Part shown: positions 33,876 to 42,740 of the stretch, piece by piece | Position numbering within the stretch: the first letter of the stretch is position 1 | Layout of the letters: the number at the start of each line of letters is the position of its first letter | Program-made: the position numbers and the translations under genes | Assembly (NCBI RefSeq): GCF_014646215.1 | Contig: NZ_BMNA01000003.1 | Coordinates: 584,744-648,743 of the forward strand | Length of the DNA stretch: 64,000 bases | DNA from: Nakamurella endophytica | GTDB lineage: Bacteria > Actinomycetota > Actinomycetes > Mycobacteriales > Nakamurellaceae | Direction: 5' to 3' | Notes under the pieces: model-generated | Seen by the model: only the letters and a program-made list of their open reading frames with translations | Databases searched by the model: none | Told to the model about the DNA's origin: nothing

Positions 33876-35630
33876 TCAGGGCGCGACGGTGATGCGGTCC
33901 GCGGCGGGCGGGGCCAGGTTCGGGTGCGCCGTCAGGTAGGCGGTGAAGGCGTCCAGGTCGATCGGGCCGCCGGTCAGGTCGGTGCCCGCGGTGAACCCGG
34001 TGAAGCCGTCACCGCCGGCCGCCAGGAAGTTGTTGACCGACACCCGGTAGCTCGCGGCCGGGTCGACCGGCGTCCCGCCGACCGTGATGTCGCTGACCCG
34101 GGAGCCCAGCGGAGCGGACGGGTGCTGCGTGTAGTGCAGCGTCGACGAGATCTGCAGGATCCGGGAGACGACCGTGCCGTCCTGCTGCTGCTGCCACTGC
34201 TGCTCGAGCACCGCGTCGAGCTGGGCACCGGTGAGCGTGATGGTCTGCATGATGTTGGCGAACGGCTGCACCGCGAACGCCTCGCCGTACGTCACCACGC
34301 CGTCACCCTCGCCGGCCGGCGACGAGGCGTAGGTCAGGTCGGTGCGGATGCCGCCGGGGTTGGTCATGGCGATCTGCGCACCGTTGCCGGTGGTCGCCTC
34401 GAGCTGCGCGTCGGCGATCACGTCACCGAGCGGGGACTCGCCCGACGCCGGCGCGGCCCGCACCAGGTCCGCGGTGATGGTGCCGACCTGCCGGTTGGCG
34501 ATCGGTGCCGACTTCGACGTGGCCAGGTCGACCAGGGCCTGGATCTTGGGGTCCGCGGGCACCGTGCGGGTCACCACCTCGTTGAACGAGCTGGTCCGCG
34601 ACCGGATGACGTCCCGGGTGCGCCGGTCGACCTGCACGTCCACCACCGACACCAGCCGCCCGAAGGACAGGCCCTGGATGACCGTCCGCGGCTGACCCGC
34701 GGGGTCCTTGACGGTGCAGTCGTACTGCTGGTGGCTGTGGCCGGTGAAGATCACGTCGACCTTGGGTGAGGCGGCCCGCGCGATGGCCGTGGCCGGCCCG
34801 CCGGCCGCGACGTTGCAGTCGTCGGGCCCGTTCGGGGTGGCCGGGTCGGCGTCCGAGTTGTCACCCTGGTGCAGCAGCACCACCTGCGTCTTCACGCCCA
34901 GCTTGTCGAGCAGGTTCGCCGTCTTGTCGATGGCCGTGACCTCGTCACCGAACTTCAGGCCCTGGACGGCGGTCGGCACCACGACCGACGGCAGGTCCCG
35001 CAGGGTCACGCCGATGATGCCGATCGGGACGCCGCCGCTGAAGGTCACCGAGAACGGCAGCAGCGCCGGCCGGCCGTTGTCGAAGGTGACGTTGGCACCG
35101 AGGTACGGGAACCGCGCTCCGCTGAACCGGGGGCGGAACTGGCAGCCGTCGGTCGGGTGGCAGCCGCCGAACTGCATGCGCAGCAGCTCCCGGTAGCCCT
35201 CGTCGAACTCGTGGTTGCCCACGACCGACGCCGCGACCTTGAGGTCGTTGAGGAACTCGATGGTGGGCTCGTCGTGGAACAGCGCCGAGTTCAGCGGAGA
35301 CGCGCCGATGTTGTCGCCGGTGGACAGCAGCACCGAGTGCCGCGCCGCCTTCCGCAGCTGGGTGACGTGCGTCGCCAGGTAGGCGGCGCCGCCCGCGTCC
35401 ACCGTGCTGCCGTCGGCGAGGGTGACCCGCCCCGACGACCCGGCCGGCGGCGTCAGGTTGCCGTGCAGGTCGTTGAACGACATCAACCGGATCGGGACGG
35501 CGCTGCCGCCGCCGTGGTGGGCAGGGGCGGCCGGCGCGGCCGTCGCCACGGTCGCCGTGACGGGCAGCGCCAGGGTGCAGGCGGCGGCGACGCCGCCGAC
35601 GCGGCGCAGCCAGCGGAGGGCTCTGTGCAT
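33876..35630 (-). CDS. Secreted 5'-nucleotidase / UshA-like phosphoesterase
   Basis: From ATG 35630 the protein has 584 residues. A signal peptide (about 1-35, cut near TATAAPA) is followed by a metallophosphatase domain with FNDLHGN (about 54), TGDN (about 110), GNHEFDEGY (about 140) and GHSHQQYDC (about 290), then the C-terminal nucleotidase substrate domain with NPGGIRTD and a Phe/Tyr pair near FLAAGGDGF. It dephosphorylates nucleotides or UDP-sugars outside the cell for phosphate or nucleoside uptake. AAAGG lies upstream of the ATG. A hairpin in its leader may matter for mRNA control. Confidence 0.92.
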   Translation of the reverse strand: MHRALRWLRRVGGVAAACTLALPVTATVATAAPAAPAHHGGGSAVPIRLMSFNDLHGNLTPPAGSSGRVTLADGSTVDAGGAAYLATHVTQLRKAARHSVLLSTGDNIGASPLNSALFHDEPTIEFLNDLKVAASVVGNHEFDEGYRELLRMQFGGCHPTDGCQFRPRFSGARFPYLGANVTFDNGRPALLPFSVTFSGGVPIGIIGVTLRDLPSVVVPTAVQGLKFGDEVTAIDKTANLLDKLGVKTQVVLLHQGDNSDADPATPNGPDDCNVAAGGPATAIARAASPKVDVIFTGHSHQQYDCTVKDPAGQPRTVIQGLSFGRLVSVVDVQVDRRTRDVIRSRTSSFNEVVTRTVPADPKIQALVDLATSKSAPIANRQVGTITADLVRAAPASGESPLGDVIADAQLEATTGNGAQIAMTNPGGIRTDLTYASSPAGEGDGVVTYGEAFAVQPFANIMQTITLTGAQLDAVLEQQWQQQQDGTVVSRILQISSTLHYTQHPSAPLGSRVSDITVGGTPVDPAASYRVSVNNFLAAGGDGFTGFTAGTDLTGGPIDLDAFTAYLTAHPNLAPPAADRITVAP

Positions 35631-35668
35631 GGTCGACCTTTCCGACAGGGTCGGTGACAGCAGGACTC

Positions 35669-35693
35669 TCCCGTCCGGAGGGGCCGGACGGGA
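35669..35693 (-). other. Perfect hairpin in the nucleotidase leader
   Basis: A 10-bp stem (TCCCGTCCGG/CCGGACGGGA) with a 5-base loop, about 40 bases upstream of the nucleotidase start. It could be a 5' stabilising structure or a protein-binding site. The remaining gap to 35840 holds a second inverted repeat, ACCGGCCC/GGGCCGGT (about 35800-35826), close to the divergent gene. Confidence 0.5.
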
Positions 35694-35840
35694 CCGGGAG
35701 TGTGAAGTCCCTGTGGGCTCCAGCAGTGTGCAGGGCACCACCGACAGCGGTCCACCGCGGAGTCCCGAACGTCCGGTGAAGAGCCCGATACATCCCTCGA
35801 CCGGCCCAGCGGAACGCCGGGCCGGTCGTAGCCTGACCGA

Positions 35841-36788
35841 GTGCGTCGGCGCGTGCTCGGAGTGCTCCTGCTGCTGGCCGCGGTGGCCGGCGCCGGCCTG
35901 GCCGGCGCGGCGCCGCGCCGGCTCGCGGGATCGCCCGTGCCGGCGGTCCTCGTGGCGGCCGCGCCGCGGGTCGGCGACTGCGTCCTCGCGGACCCGCGGC
36001 CGGACCTGATGGTCGACAGGACCGCTCCGGCCCTGCCGACCGTGCCGGCCGGGGACTGCGCCGCGAGCCGCCTGCCGCACGTCGGCGAGGTGGTGAGCGT
36101 GTACCGCGACGGACCGCTGTTCCCCGTGGACAACCTCGGTGTCCGGCCCGTGCCGGACGTCGACGCCTGCCGTCCCGCCGCCGACGCCTACCTGGGGCTC
36201 GACCGGATCCGCCCGGACACCGACTTCGGCCAGGCCGCGACCAGGTCCGCGGTGCCGTGGGTGCCCGCGGCGGTCGGGCGGGTCGCCGTGATCGGACCGG
36301 ACGCGCTCCAGCGCAGGCTGGGCCAGCAGTGGGTCGCCTGCGTCTCCTACGGCCGCGGGTCGGCTTTCCGGACGTCGGTGCGGGGCGTCTTCCCCGGCGG
36401 AGTGCTGCCCGACTCCTACGCTGTGTGCACGGCGGCCTCACCGGCCCCGCCGCGGCCGGCGGTGCCCTGTGGCATCCCGCACGGCGTCGAGGTCATCGCC
36501 GTCCTTCCGCTGACCTACCGCGTGCCGCCGGCGGACGAGCTGGCCACCAGCTGCACCGCGCTGACCCAGGCGGTGACCGGCCGCCGTGACGTCACCGCAG
36601 GCGGCGCGCTCGCGGTCGGCGTGACGGTCACCCACTTCGACGTCCAGGGCCGGCCCGTGCCCGGCTACCCGGCGTCCGGGGCGGACCAGCCGGCCGAGGC
36701 GGCGTGCGCGGTCACGGCGACCGGCGGGCGCCGGCTGGTCGCGACGCTGTCCGGTGCCGGGGACGCGCCGCTGCCGCTGGCCCGCTGA
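35841..36788 (+). CDS. Secreted cysteine-containing hypothetical protein (septum-formation-like)
   Basis: A 315-residue exported protein: signal peptide about 1-25, then two similar Cys-bearing modules (RVGDCVL, about residue 43, and further Cys at about 66, 106, 163, 192, 206). The pattern resembles the Septum_form-type extracellular domain of actinomycetes, but the match is partial. GTG 35841 has TAGCCT exactly 6 bases upstream, so leaderless translation is likely. It is divergent from the nucleotidase and ends 6 bases before the convergent methyltransferase stop. The function is unknown. Confidence 0.6.
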   Translation: MRRRVLGVLLLLAAVAGAGLAGAAPRRLAGSPVPAVLVAAAPRVGDCVLADPRPDLMVDRTAPALPTVPAGDCAASRLPHVGEVVSVYRDGPLFPVDNLGVRPVPDVDACRPAADAYLGLDRIRPDTDFGQAATRSAVPWVPAAVGRVAVIGPDALQRRLGQQWVACVSYGRGSAFRTSVRGVFPGGVLPDSYAVCTAASPAPPRPAVPCGIPHGVEVIAVLPLTYRVPPADELATSCTALTQAVTGRRDVTAGGALAVGVTVTHFDVQGRPVPGYPASGADQPAEAACAVTATGGRRLVATLSGAGDAPLPLAR

Positions 36789-36793
36789 GCCGG

Positions 36794-37576
36794 TCAGACC
36801 GACGAGGTGGGGACCAGTTCGGCCCGCAGCTGCAGGAACCGGAAGCGTCCCGGGGCACCGGCCACCGGCTCGTAGGCGGCCACCACGTCGTCGACCCAGG
36901 AGGTGGCGTCCGTGGCGTCCAGCCGGCGGGTCCAGTCGCCGAAGCCGACCGCGCACCAGTCGGCGAACCCCCGGCGGGTGTCCCAGTCCCACGACTCGTC
37001 CCGGACCTCGAGACGGGTGACCGTCAACCCGGCGGACCTGGCGAGGTCCGGGTAGCCGGCCGGGTCCACGTGCACGAACGGCGGGGTCCAGCCGGCGAAG
37101 GCGGCCGCCCACCGCGGCGACCGGCAGACCTCGACGGCGACGGACTCCAGGCTCGGCCGGGGCCCGGCACACACCTGCTGCAGCACCAGCCGCCCGTCGT
37201 TGCGGACGGCGGCGGCCAGCCGGCGCAGGGCCTCCCGCTGCTCCGGCACCCAGTGCAGCGCGTTGAAGGACACCACCAGGTCGTAGCGGCGCACGTCGTC
37301 CAGGTCGCGGACGTCCTGCAGCCGGTAGGTCACCGGTGCGCCCGGCCCGGCCGGTGCGGCGGCGGCGCGGTCGAGCATCCGCGGCGACGGGTCGACGCCC
37401 AGCACCGAGCCCCGGGGGACCAGGGCCGCCAGCCGCCGGGTCACGTACCCGTCGCCGCAGCCGACGTCCAGGCAGGCCTCGTCGCCGCGCACCGCGAGCC
37501 CGGCCAGCGCCCGCTCGGCCATCGTCCGCTGCAGCCGGCTGACCCGCTCGTAGCCGGCACCGTCCCAATCCGCCAT
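36794..37576 (-). CDS. SAM-dependent methyltransferase (class I, Tam-like)
   Basis: A 260-residue Rossmann-fold enzyme. Motif I is LDVGCGDGYVTRRL (about residues 36-49); GVDPSPRML (motif II) and VVSFNALHWV follow, the last typical of trans-aconitate-methyltransferase-like proteins. It transfers methyl from S-adenosylmethionine to a small carboxylate or other small molecule. ATG 37576 follows GGAGGG; ATG 37600 upstream is in frame but less well placed. It is a single gene; the substrate is not known. Confidence 0.85.
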   Translation of the reverse strand: MADWDGAGYERVSRLQRTMAERALAGLAVRGDEACLDVGCGDGYVTRRLAALVPRGSVLGVDPSPRMLDRAAAAPAGPGAPVTYRLQDVRDLDDVRRYDLVVSFNALHWVPEQREALRRLAAAVRNDGRLVLQQVCAGPRPSLESVAVEVCRSPRWAAAFAGWTPPFVHVDPAGYPDLARSAGLTVTRLEVRDESWDWDTRRGFADWCAVGFGDWTRRLDATDATSWVDDVVAAYEPVAGAPGRFRFLQLRAELVPTSSV

Positions 37577-37669
37577 CGGCGACCCTCCGTCCGCAGGCAT
37601 CGTCACGGGTGACGGCGGCGCGTGCCACCCGAGGCCCCGCCGCGGCGGACCGGCGGGGAGGATGTCGGC

Positions 37670-37984
37670 ATGACCGAGAGCGGGACGGCCGGCACCCCGG
37701 TGCCGGACAGCGCGATGGACACCGGCAGCGACGCGGGCGCGCCGGGGGAGCACCTGCCCCCCGAGCCGCTCAGCGGCGAGGACGAGCAGCTGCTCGCCGC
37801 GCTGCAGGACGGCGCCGGTGACGGCGGCGGGGACGGTGCCGAACCGGCGGTCGAGGACTCGCCGGCGGTCGCCGAGGCGGCCGACGACGACTCGGTGCTG
37901 CCGGTCACCGACACCGGCGCCGGGACCGGGGAGCCCGCCGCGGACCCGTTGACCCCGACCTTCACCGAGCCCGTGCAGGACTGA
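37670..37984 (+). CDS. Acidic hypothetical protein
   Basis: A 104-residue, strongly acidic, disordered protein with many Asp, Glu, Gly, Pro and Ala and no hydrophobic segment. GGGGAGG stands 8 bases before ATG 37670; an upstream in-frame ATG at 37622 has no such site. No family was recognised. The next gene on the strand (Rv2629-like) starts 79 bases later. The role is unknown. Confidence 0.55.
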   Translation: MTESGTAGTPVPDSAMDTGSDAGAPGEHLPPEPLSGEDEQLLAALQDGAGDGGGDGAEPAVEDSPAVAEAADDDSVLPVTDTGAGTGEPAADPLTPTFTEPVQD

Positions 37985-38062
37985 CAGCGGGCTTCCGGCC
38001 CCGGACCAGCCCGGACGAACCCGTCCGGCCGGGTGTCGGCGCACCTGCGTAGCCTGCGAGGG

Positions 38063-39220
38063 ATGAAGCTCACGGCACTGCGTCACCTGGCCGACCTCAC
38101 CGGTCCGTTCCTCACGGTCAGCATCGACGCCACCAGGTCGGATGAGAACGCCGCGCACGAGATCGAGGTGCGCTGGCAGGACGAGCGCGAGCGACTGGCC
38201 GGGGCGGGGGCATCCGAGGCGGCCCTCGCCGCGGCCCAGCAGGCCCTGCTGGCACCTACCGGCCGGCCGGGTCCGGCAGGCCGTATCGTCGTCGTGGCCG
38301 GCGAGGACCTCGCGTTCGACGCGGTGCTGCCGGAACCGCCGCCGCGGGACGAGTCCGGTTACGGACCGGCCCCGCACCTGCTGCCCGTCGTCCGGGCGCT
38401 GTCGGTGCACCTGCCGCACCTGGTCGTCAACGTCGACCACACCGGAGCGGACCTGGAGCTGGTCGACGCCTGGGGCGAGTCCGTGCTGCGCACCGAGGTG
38501 GTCGGCAGCCGCAACGTGCTGGCCGACTACGAGAGCGGCCCGACGTCGACCCGCCACGTGCAATCCCTCACCCAGGACTCCTGGGACCAGAACGCCCGTG
38601 AGATCGCCGCCGAGGTGGGCAAGGTCGTCCGCAGGCACCGGCCGGCCGTGGTGCTGGTGCTGGCCGACGCCCCGACCTCGGCCAAGGTCGTCGAGGAGCT
38701 GGACACCGAGAGCCGCCAGCTCGCCGTGCGGATCGCCAGCGGCGGCCGCGGCAAGGGCGGCGACCAGGCCGAGCGGGCCGAGGCCATCCGTGCCGCGGTG
38801 GACGAGGAGCGCCGGCGCCGGCGGGCCGCGGTGCTGGAGCGGTACAACACCGCCGAGGGCCGCCAGGGCGAGGCCGTCACCAGCCTGCCGGACGTCGTCG
38901 ACGCCCTGCGCCGCGCGCAGGTCGAGCACGTCCTGCTGCACGACAACCCGACGTCGACGTTCACGCTCTGGGTCGGTGAGCTGCCGTTGCAGATCGGTGT
39001 CGACGCCGACGACGTCACGGCCGTCGGCGCGCAGTCGGCGACCGAGGTCCGGGCGGACACCGCCCTGGTGTGGGCGGCGCTGGGCGGCGACGCCGAGGTC
39101 GTCCTGCTGGAAGAGGACGAGCGGCCGCTGCGGGACGGCGTCGGAGCGACGCTCCGCTACGCCGACGCGTCCACGCCGCACGACCTGGCCCCGAGCATGC
39201 CGGGGCACGGCGGGGAGTGA
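38063..39220 (+). CDS. Rv2629-type baeRF / Vms1-like peptidyl-tRNA hydrolase family protein
   Basis: A 385-residue protein starting MKLTALRHLADLTGPFLTVS, with EVRWQDERERL next: the signature of the bacterial archaeo-eukaryotic release-factor-like (baeRF2) group that includes M. tuberculosis Rv2629. A central eRF1-like domain (about 115-250) and a C-terminal region of Pelota/L7Ae-like type follow. Relatives are thought to hydrolyse peptidyl-tRNA or rescue ribosomes; I infer the same here. TAGCCT lies 7 bases before the ATG, suggesting leaderless expression. Confidence 0.8.
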   Translation: MKLTALRHLADLTGPFLTVSIDATRSDENAAHEIEVRWQDERERLAGAGASEAALAAAQQALLAPTGRPGPAGRIVVVAGEDLAFDAVLPEPPPRDESGYGPAPHLLPVVRALSVHLPHLVVNVDHTGADLELVDAWGESVLRTEVVGSRNVLADYESGPTSTRHVQSLTQDSWDQNAREIAAEVGKVVRRHRPAVVLVLADAPTSAKVVEELDTESRQLAVRIASGGRGKGGDQAERAEAIRAAVDEERRRRRAAVLERYNTAEGRQGEAVTSLPDVVDALRRAQVEHVLLHDNPTSTFTLWVGELPLQIGVDADDVTAVGAQSATEVRADTALVWAALGGDAEVVLLEEDERPLRDGVGATLRYADASTPHDLAPSMPGHGGE

Positions 39221-39239
39221 CCGGCGGCCGCGCCGCCGC

Positions 39240-39644
39240 TCAGTCCCGGACGGCGGCGCAGGCCGCGCAGAGACCGAAGAGCTCGACCTGGTGGTCGAGG
39301 TCGACGTAGCCGTACTGCTCGGCCACCGCGCGGGCCCACTGCTCGACGCCCGGCGCCGCGACCTCCTGGGTCGAGCCGCAGGAGCGGCAGACCAGGTGGT
39401 GGTGGTGGCTGGGCTGCCCGCAGCGCCGGTAGAGCACCTCGCCCGACCGGTTCCGCAGGCTGTCCACGTCGCCCGCGGCCGCCATGTCCTGCAGCGCCCG
39501 GTACACGGTGGCCAGCCCGACGACGGAGCCCTCCGCGCGCAGCGCCGCGTGCAGGTCCTGGGCGGACACGAACTCGTCGGTGCCGGCCAGCACCGCCTGG
39601 ATCGCGGCGCGCTGGGACGTCGCCCGCTTCTGCGTCGCGACCAC
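39240..39644 (-). CDS. zur: Fur-family regulator, Zur-type
   Basis: A 134-residue protein with an N-terminal winged helix (SAQDLHAALRAEGSVVGLATVYRAL), then the metal-binding segment HHHHLVCRSCGS and a second Cys pair CAACA. The two CxxC pairs that hold structural zinc and the His cluster fit zinc-sensing Zur (FurB). It represses zinc-uptake genes when zinc is plentiful. The GTG start at 39644 is the best choice; upstream frame sequence is not Fur-like. It converges with the baeRF gene, 19 bases between stops. Confidence 0.86.
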   Translation of the reverse strand: MVATQKRATSQRAAIQAVLAGTDEFVSAQDLHAALRAEGSVVGLATVYRALQDMAAAGDVDSLRNRSGEVLYRRCGQPSHHHHLVCRSCGSTQEVAAPGVEQWARAVAEQYGYVDLDHQVELFGLCAACAAVRD

Positions 39645-39818
39645 CGGCCCACCCCTGCTCTCCTGCCGGCGGCCGTCGCCACCGGCGTCGTCCGCCCGGG
39701 CCGAGGGTACCCGGGTGGGCGTGGGGGCGGCCGGTGTCGGCGGGCGCGACCGCGGCGGTCGTCCTACCGTCGGTCCCCGGATACCGGGTGCGCGACGGAC
39801 GGCAGGCAGGAGACGGCG

Positions 39819-40358
39819 ATGACCGGAACGGGCGGCGGGACGGCCGGCGGGCCGGACGGCGGGACGTCCCGCGTCGTGGACCAGCGCGGCCTGTACTACG
39901 AGGAGCTCGAGCAGGGCGTCCTGTACCGGCACTCGCCCGGCCGGACCGTCGGGGAGGCGGACAACACCTTGTTCTCCACGCTGACGATGAACCCGCAGGC
40001 GCTGCACCTGGACGCCGCCTACAGCGCCACCCAGGAGTTCGGCGAGCGGCTGGTCAACAGCCTGATGACCATGTCGATCGTGGTCGGGCTCTCGGTCGGG
40101 CACCTGACGCAGAGCACCATCGTCGCCAACCTGGGGTTCGAGTCGGTGGCGTTCCCGCACCCGGTGCTGGCCGGGGACACCATCCGGGCGGAGAGCACCG
40201 TCGAGGCCAAGCGACTGTCCCGCAGCCGGCCGGGCCAGGGCATCGTGACGTTCCGGCACGTGGGGCGGAACCAGCACGGCGTCGTGGTCGCCACCCTGCT
40301 GCGCACCGTGCTGATGCTCTGCCGTCCGGAGCCGGCGACGTCCGGGGAACCGGCGTGA
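39819..40358 (+). CDS. MaoC-like hydratase/dehydratase
   Basis: A 179-residue hot-dog protein. LTMNPQALHLDAAYSATQEFG holds the catalytic Asp/His of the R-hydratase motif, and GLSVGHLTQS and FPHPVLAGDTIRAES follow. It probably hydrates enoyl-CoA-type or mesaconyl-CoA-type substrates in the cytoplasm. GGAG stands before ATG 39819. Stop and next start overlap as GTGA (40355-40358), coupling it to the CitE-like lyase, and such pairs are often found in methylaspartate/mesaconate or propionyl-CoA-type pathways, which is inference. Confidence 0.88.
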   Translation: MTGTGGGTAGGPDGGTSRVVDQRGLYYEELEQGVLYRHSPGRTVGEADNTLFSTLTMNPQALHLDAAYSATQEFGERLVNSLMTMSIVVGLSVGHLTQSTIVANLGFESVAFPHPVLAGDTIRAESTVEAKRLSRSRPGQGIVTFRHVGRNQHGVVVATLLRTVLMLCRPEPATSGEPA

Positions 40359-41185
40359 CGGGCTCCGGGTGGCCGGGCGTCCCGGGGCCGGCGTTGCTGT
40401 TCTGCCCGGCCGACCGCCCGGATCGGTACGGCAAGGCGCTGGCCGCGGCGGACGGGGTCATCCTCGACCTCGAGGACGCCGTCGCACCCGACCGCAAGGA
40501 CGCGGCGCGGCGGGCGCTGGTCGAGCATCCCGTGGACCCGGAGCGCACCGTGGTGCGGGTGAACCCGGCCGGCACCGCCGACCACCGCGCGGACCTGGCG
40601 GCGCTGGCCGCGACCGCCTACCGGACGGTCCTGCTGGCCAAGGCGGAGAGCCCGGGCGACCTGACCGGGCTGGCCGGCCACCGGGTGGTGGCGCTCTGCG
40701 AGACGCCGCGCGGCGTGTCCGCCGCGGCCGAGCTGGCTCGTGCCCAGCCGGTGGTGGGCCTCATGTGGGGGTCGGAGGACCTGGTGGCCGGCACCGGCGG
40801 CACGGCCAGCCGGTTCCCCGACGGCACGCTGCGGGACCTCGCGCGCTGGGCCAGGGTGCAGGTGCTGCTGGCCGCCGCGGCGGAGGGCAAGGCGGCCGTC
40901 GACACGGTGCACCTGGACGTCGCCGACGAGGCGGGGCTGGCCCGGGAGGCGGAGGACGCCTTCGCCAGCGGCTTCGCGGTCAAGGCCTGCATCCACCCGC
41001 GCCAGGTGCCGACCGTCCGCACCGCCGCCCGGCCGTCCGCCGAGCGGGCGGCGTGGGCCCGGCGTGTCCTGGACGCCGTGTCCGGCGGTGTCGCCCTGGT
41101 GGACGGCGTCATGGTCGACGAGCCGCTGCTGCGCCAGGCGCGGACGGTGCTGGCCCGGGCGGGCGGGCACACCGGGACCCCATGA
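40355..41185 (+). CDS. HpcH/HpaI aldolase / CitE-like lyase
   Basis: A 276-residue TIM-barrel protein with FCPADRPDRYGKAL, the metal-binding DLEDAV (about residue 39), RVN, ETPRG and CIHPRQV, as in CitE/Mcl-type beta-ketoacid or malyl-CoA lyases. It should cleave or form C-C bonds with CoA-ester substrates. It is coupled both ways: its start overlaps the MaoC stop and its stop overlaps the start of the next gene (ATGA). The partner MaoC hydratase supports a hydroxyacyl-CoA pathway. Confidence 0.88.
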   Translation: MTGSGWPGVPGPALLFCPADRPDRYGKALAAADGVILDLEDAVAPDRKDAARRALVEHPVDPERTVVRVNPAGTADHRADLAALAATAYRTVLLAKAESPGDLTGLAGHRVVALCETPRGVSAAAELARAQPVVGLMWGSEDLVAGTGGTASRFPDGTLRDLARWARVQVLLAAAAEGKAAVDTVHLDVADEAGLAREAEDAFASGFAVKACIHPRQVPTVRTAARPSAERAAWARRVLDAVSGGVALVDGVMVDEPLLRQARTVLARAGGHTGTP

Positions 41186-42009
41186 CCGCCCGGCTAGGGT
41201 CGGCGACCGTGCGTGTCCGGTGGGCCCTGGCGTCCGTCCTCCTGCTGGCGGTGTCGAGCTGCTCGGCCGGTGGTAGCGGAACGGCGACGGCACCCGCGAC
41301 CGGCGGTGCCGCCACGGTCGCGTCGGCGCGCGGGAGCGGCACCGCGGTGACCGGCACCGGCCCCGCGGTGACCGGCACGCGCACGTCGCCGGTGACCGGC
41401 ACCGCGCACCGCACGACGCGTGCGCCGGCGACCTCGACCTCGGCGCCGGCCACACCGTCCCGCCCGGCAACGACCGCGCCCCCGTCGACGGTGACCCGCA
41501 CGCTGGCCGGCCGGACGGTCACCGCCGCGCCGCCGCCGGCGACCCGGCTCGGCCCCGGGCGGGCGGGGGACTGCCCGTACCTGGACGCCGACGTGGTGTC
41601 GCTGATCACCGGGCAGCACCACGGGCCGACCACGGTGGTCGACACCTCCCCGCAGCCGCTGTGCACCTTCACCCGGTCCGACGGCCAACCGCTGGGCAGC
41701 GTCCGGTTCATCGAGGCTGGCACCCCGCAGTCCGCGGCGGCTGCCGTCGACCAGCACGTCCCGGTCGACGAGTCCGAGCCGGCCGGCCAGCCGGCAGGGT
41801 GGACCGGCGGGTCGCTGACCAGCGGTCCCAAGGTCGCCGGGGCGCCCGGGGCGCGGTCGGTCTACGCGGTCTCCCGCGGGCGGATCGCCGTGGTCGTCGA
41901 GGAGAACGAGTCGCCGTCGGTCAAGGCCCGGTCGATGGCCGTGTGCGCCCTGTTCGGCGCCGGGCTGCAGCGGGGCACGGCCCCGGACTACTGCTCCGGC
42001 ACCGGCTGA
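41182..42009 (+). CDS. DUF2020-type lipoprotein
   Basis: A 275-residue exported lipoprotein. Signal peptide to the lipobox VSSC (cysteine near residue 27), then a Thr/Ala-rich stalk (about 30-125), then a globular part with CPYLDADVVSLITGQ, a second Cys in PLCTFTR and further Cys near the end, as in mycobacterial DUF2020 proteins. ATG 41182 overlaps the CitE stop; an alternative GTG at 41209 has TAGGGT 8 bases upstream and could give separate leaderless expression. The function of the family is unknown. Confidence 0.75.
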   Translation: MTARLGSATVRVRWALASVLLLAVSSCSAGGSGTATAPATGGAATVASARGSGTAVTGTGPAVTGTRTSPVTGTAHRTTRAPATSTSAPATPSRPATTAPPSTVTRTLAGRTVTAAPPPATRLGPGRAGDCPYLDADVVSLITGQHHGPTTVVDTSPQPLCTFTRSDGQPLGSVRFIEAGTPQSAAAAVDQHVPVDESEPAGQPAGWTGGSLTSGPKVAGAPGARSVYAVSRGRIAVVVEENESPSVKARSMAVCALFGAGLQRGTAPDYCSGTG

Positions 42010-42072
42010 GCGCCCGCCGGGACCCCGGGGACGGCGCCGGACGGGCCGGCCGCTGCGTGGCAGGATGACCCG

Positions 42073-42600
42073 GTGAGTCTCTACGCGACCCTGCACACCA
42101 ACCGGGGCGACATCCGGATCCAGCTGCTCCCGGACCACGCGCCCAAGACGGTCCGGAACTTCGTCGGCCTCGCCGAGGGCACGGCCAAGTACACGACCAA
42201 GAACGCCTCGGGCGGCAGCACCGGCCCCTTCTACGACGGCGCCGTCTTCCACCGGGTCATCGACGGCTTCATGATCCAGGGCGGGGACCCGACGGGAACG
42301 GGTCGCGGCGGCCCCGGCTACACCTTCGCCGACGAGTTCCACCCCGAGCTGCAGTTCAACCGCCCGTATCTGCTGGCCATGGCGAACGCCGGGCCCGGCA
42401 CGAACGGCTCCCAGTTCTTCATCACGGTCGGCCGGACGCCGCACCTGAACTTCAAGCACACGATCTTCGGCGAGGTGGCCGACGAGCAGTCGCGGCAGGT
42501 CGTCGACCTGATCGCCACCACCGGGACGGACCGCTTCGACCGGCCGTCGGAGGACGTCGTGATCAGCTCCATCACCGTCGACAAGGACGACCAGTCCTGA
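42073..42600 (+). CDS. ppiA: Peptidyl-prolyl cis-trans isomerase (cyclophilin)
   Basis: A 175-residue cytoplasmic cyclophilin: FHRVIDGFMIQGGDPTGTG, PYLLAMANAG and GSQFFIT are the conserved active-site motifs (about residues 60-120). It speeds proline isomerisation in protein folding. It opens the origin-proximal cluster. GTG 42073 is preceded by CAGGAT at 6 bases. Length fits ppiA of mycobacteria (about 182). Confidence 0.93.
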   Translation: MSLYATLHTNRGDIRIQLLPDHAPKTVRNFVGLAEGTAKYTTKNASGGSTGPFYDGAVFHRVIDGFMIQGGDPTGTGRGGPGYTFADEFHPELQFNRPYLLAMANAGPGTNGSQFFITVGRTPHLNFKHTIFGEVADEQSRQVVDLIATTGTDRFDRPSEDVVISSITVDKDDQS

Positions 42601-42740
42601 GCGGACCGGTACCTCCGCACCCCGACCGGCGCGGCCCGGCGGACCCGGCCGCGGCGGCGGGGCACGGCGCCCCGGCGCCCGGCCCTGCGGCCTGGCCGCC
42701 GGCGCCCGGCCAGGGTGCCTGGCCGCCGGCGTCCGGTCCG

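Noticed and set aside
35700..35800. A PHO-box upstream of the nucleotidase gene (GTTCACC-like bits).
   Set aside because: Only one weak heptamer; no direct repeat with 11-bp spacing could be found.
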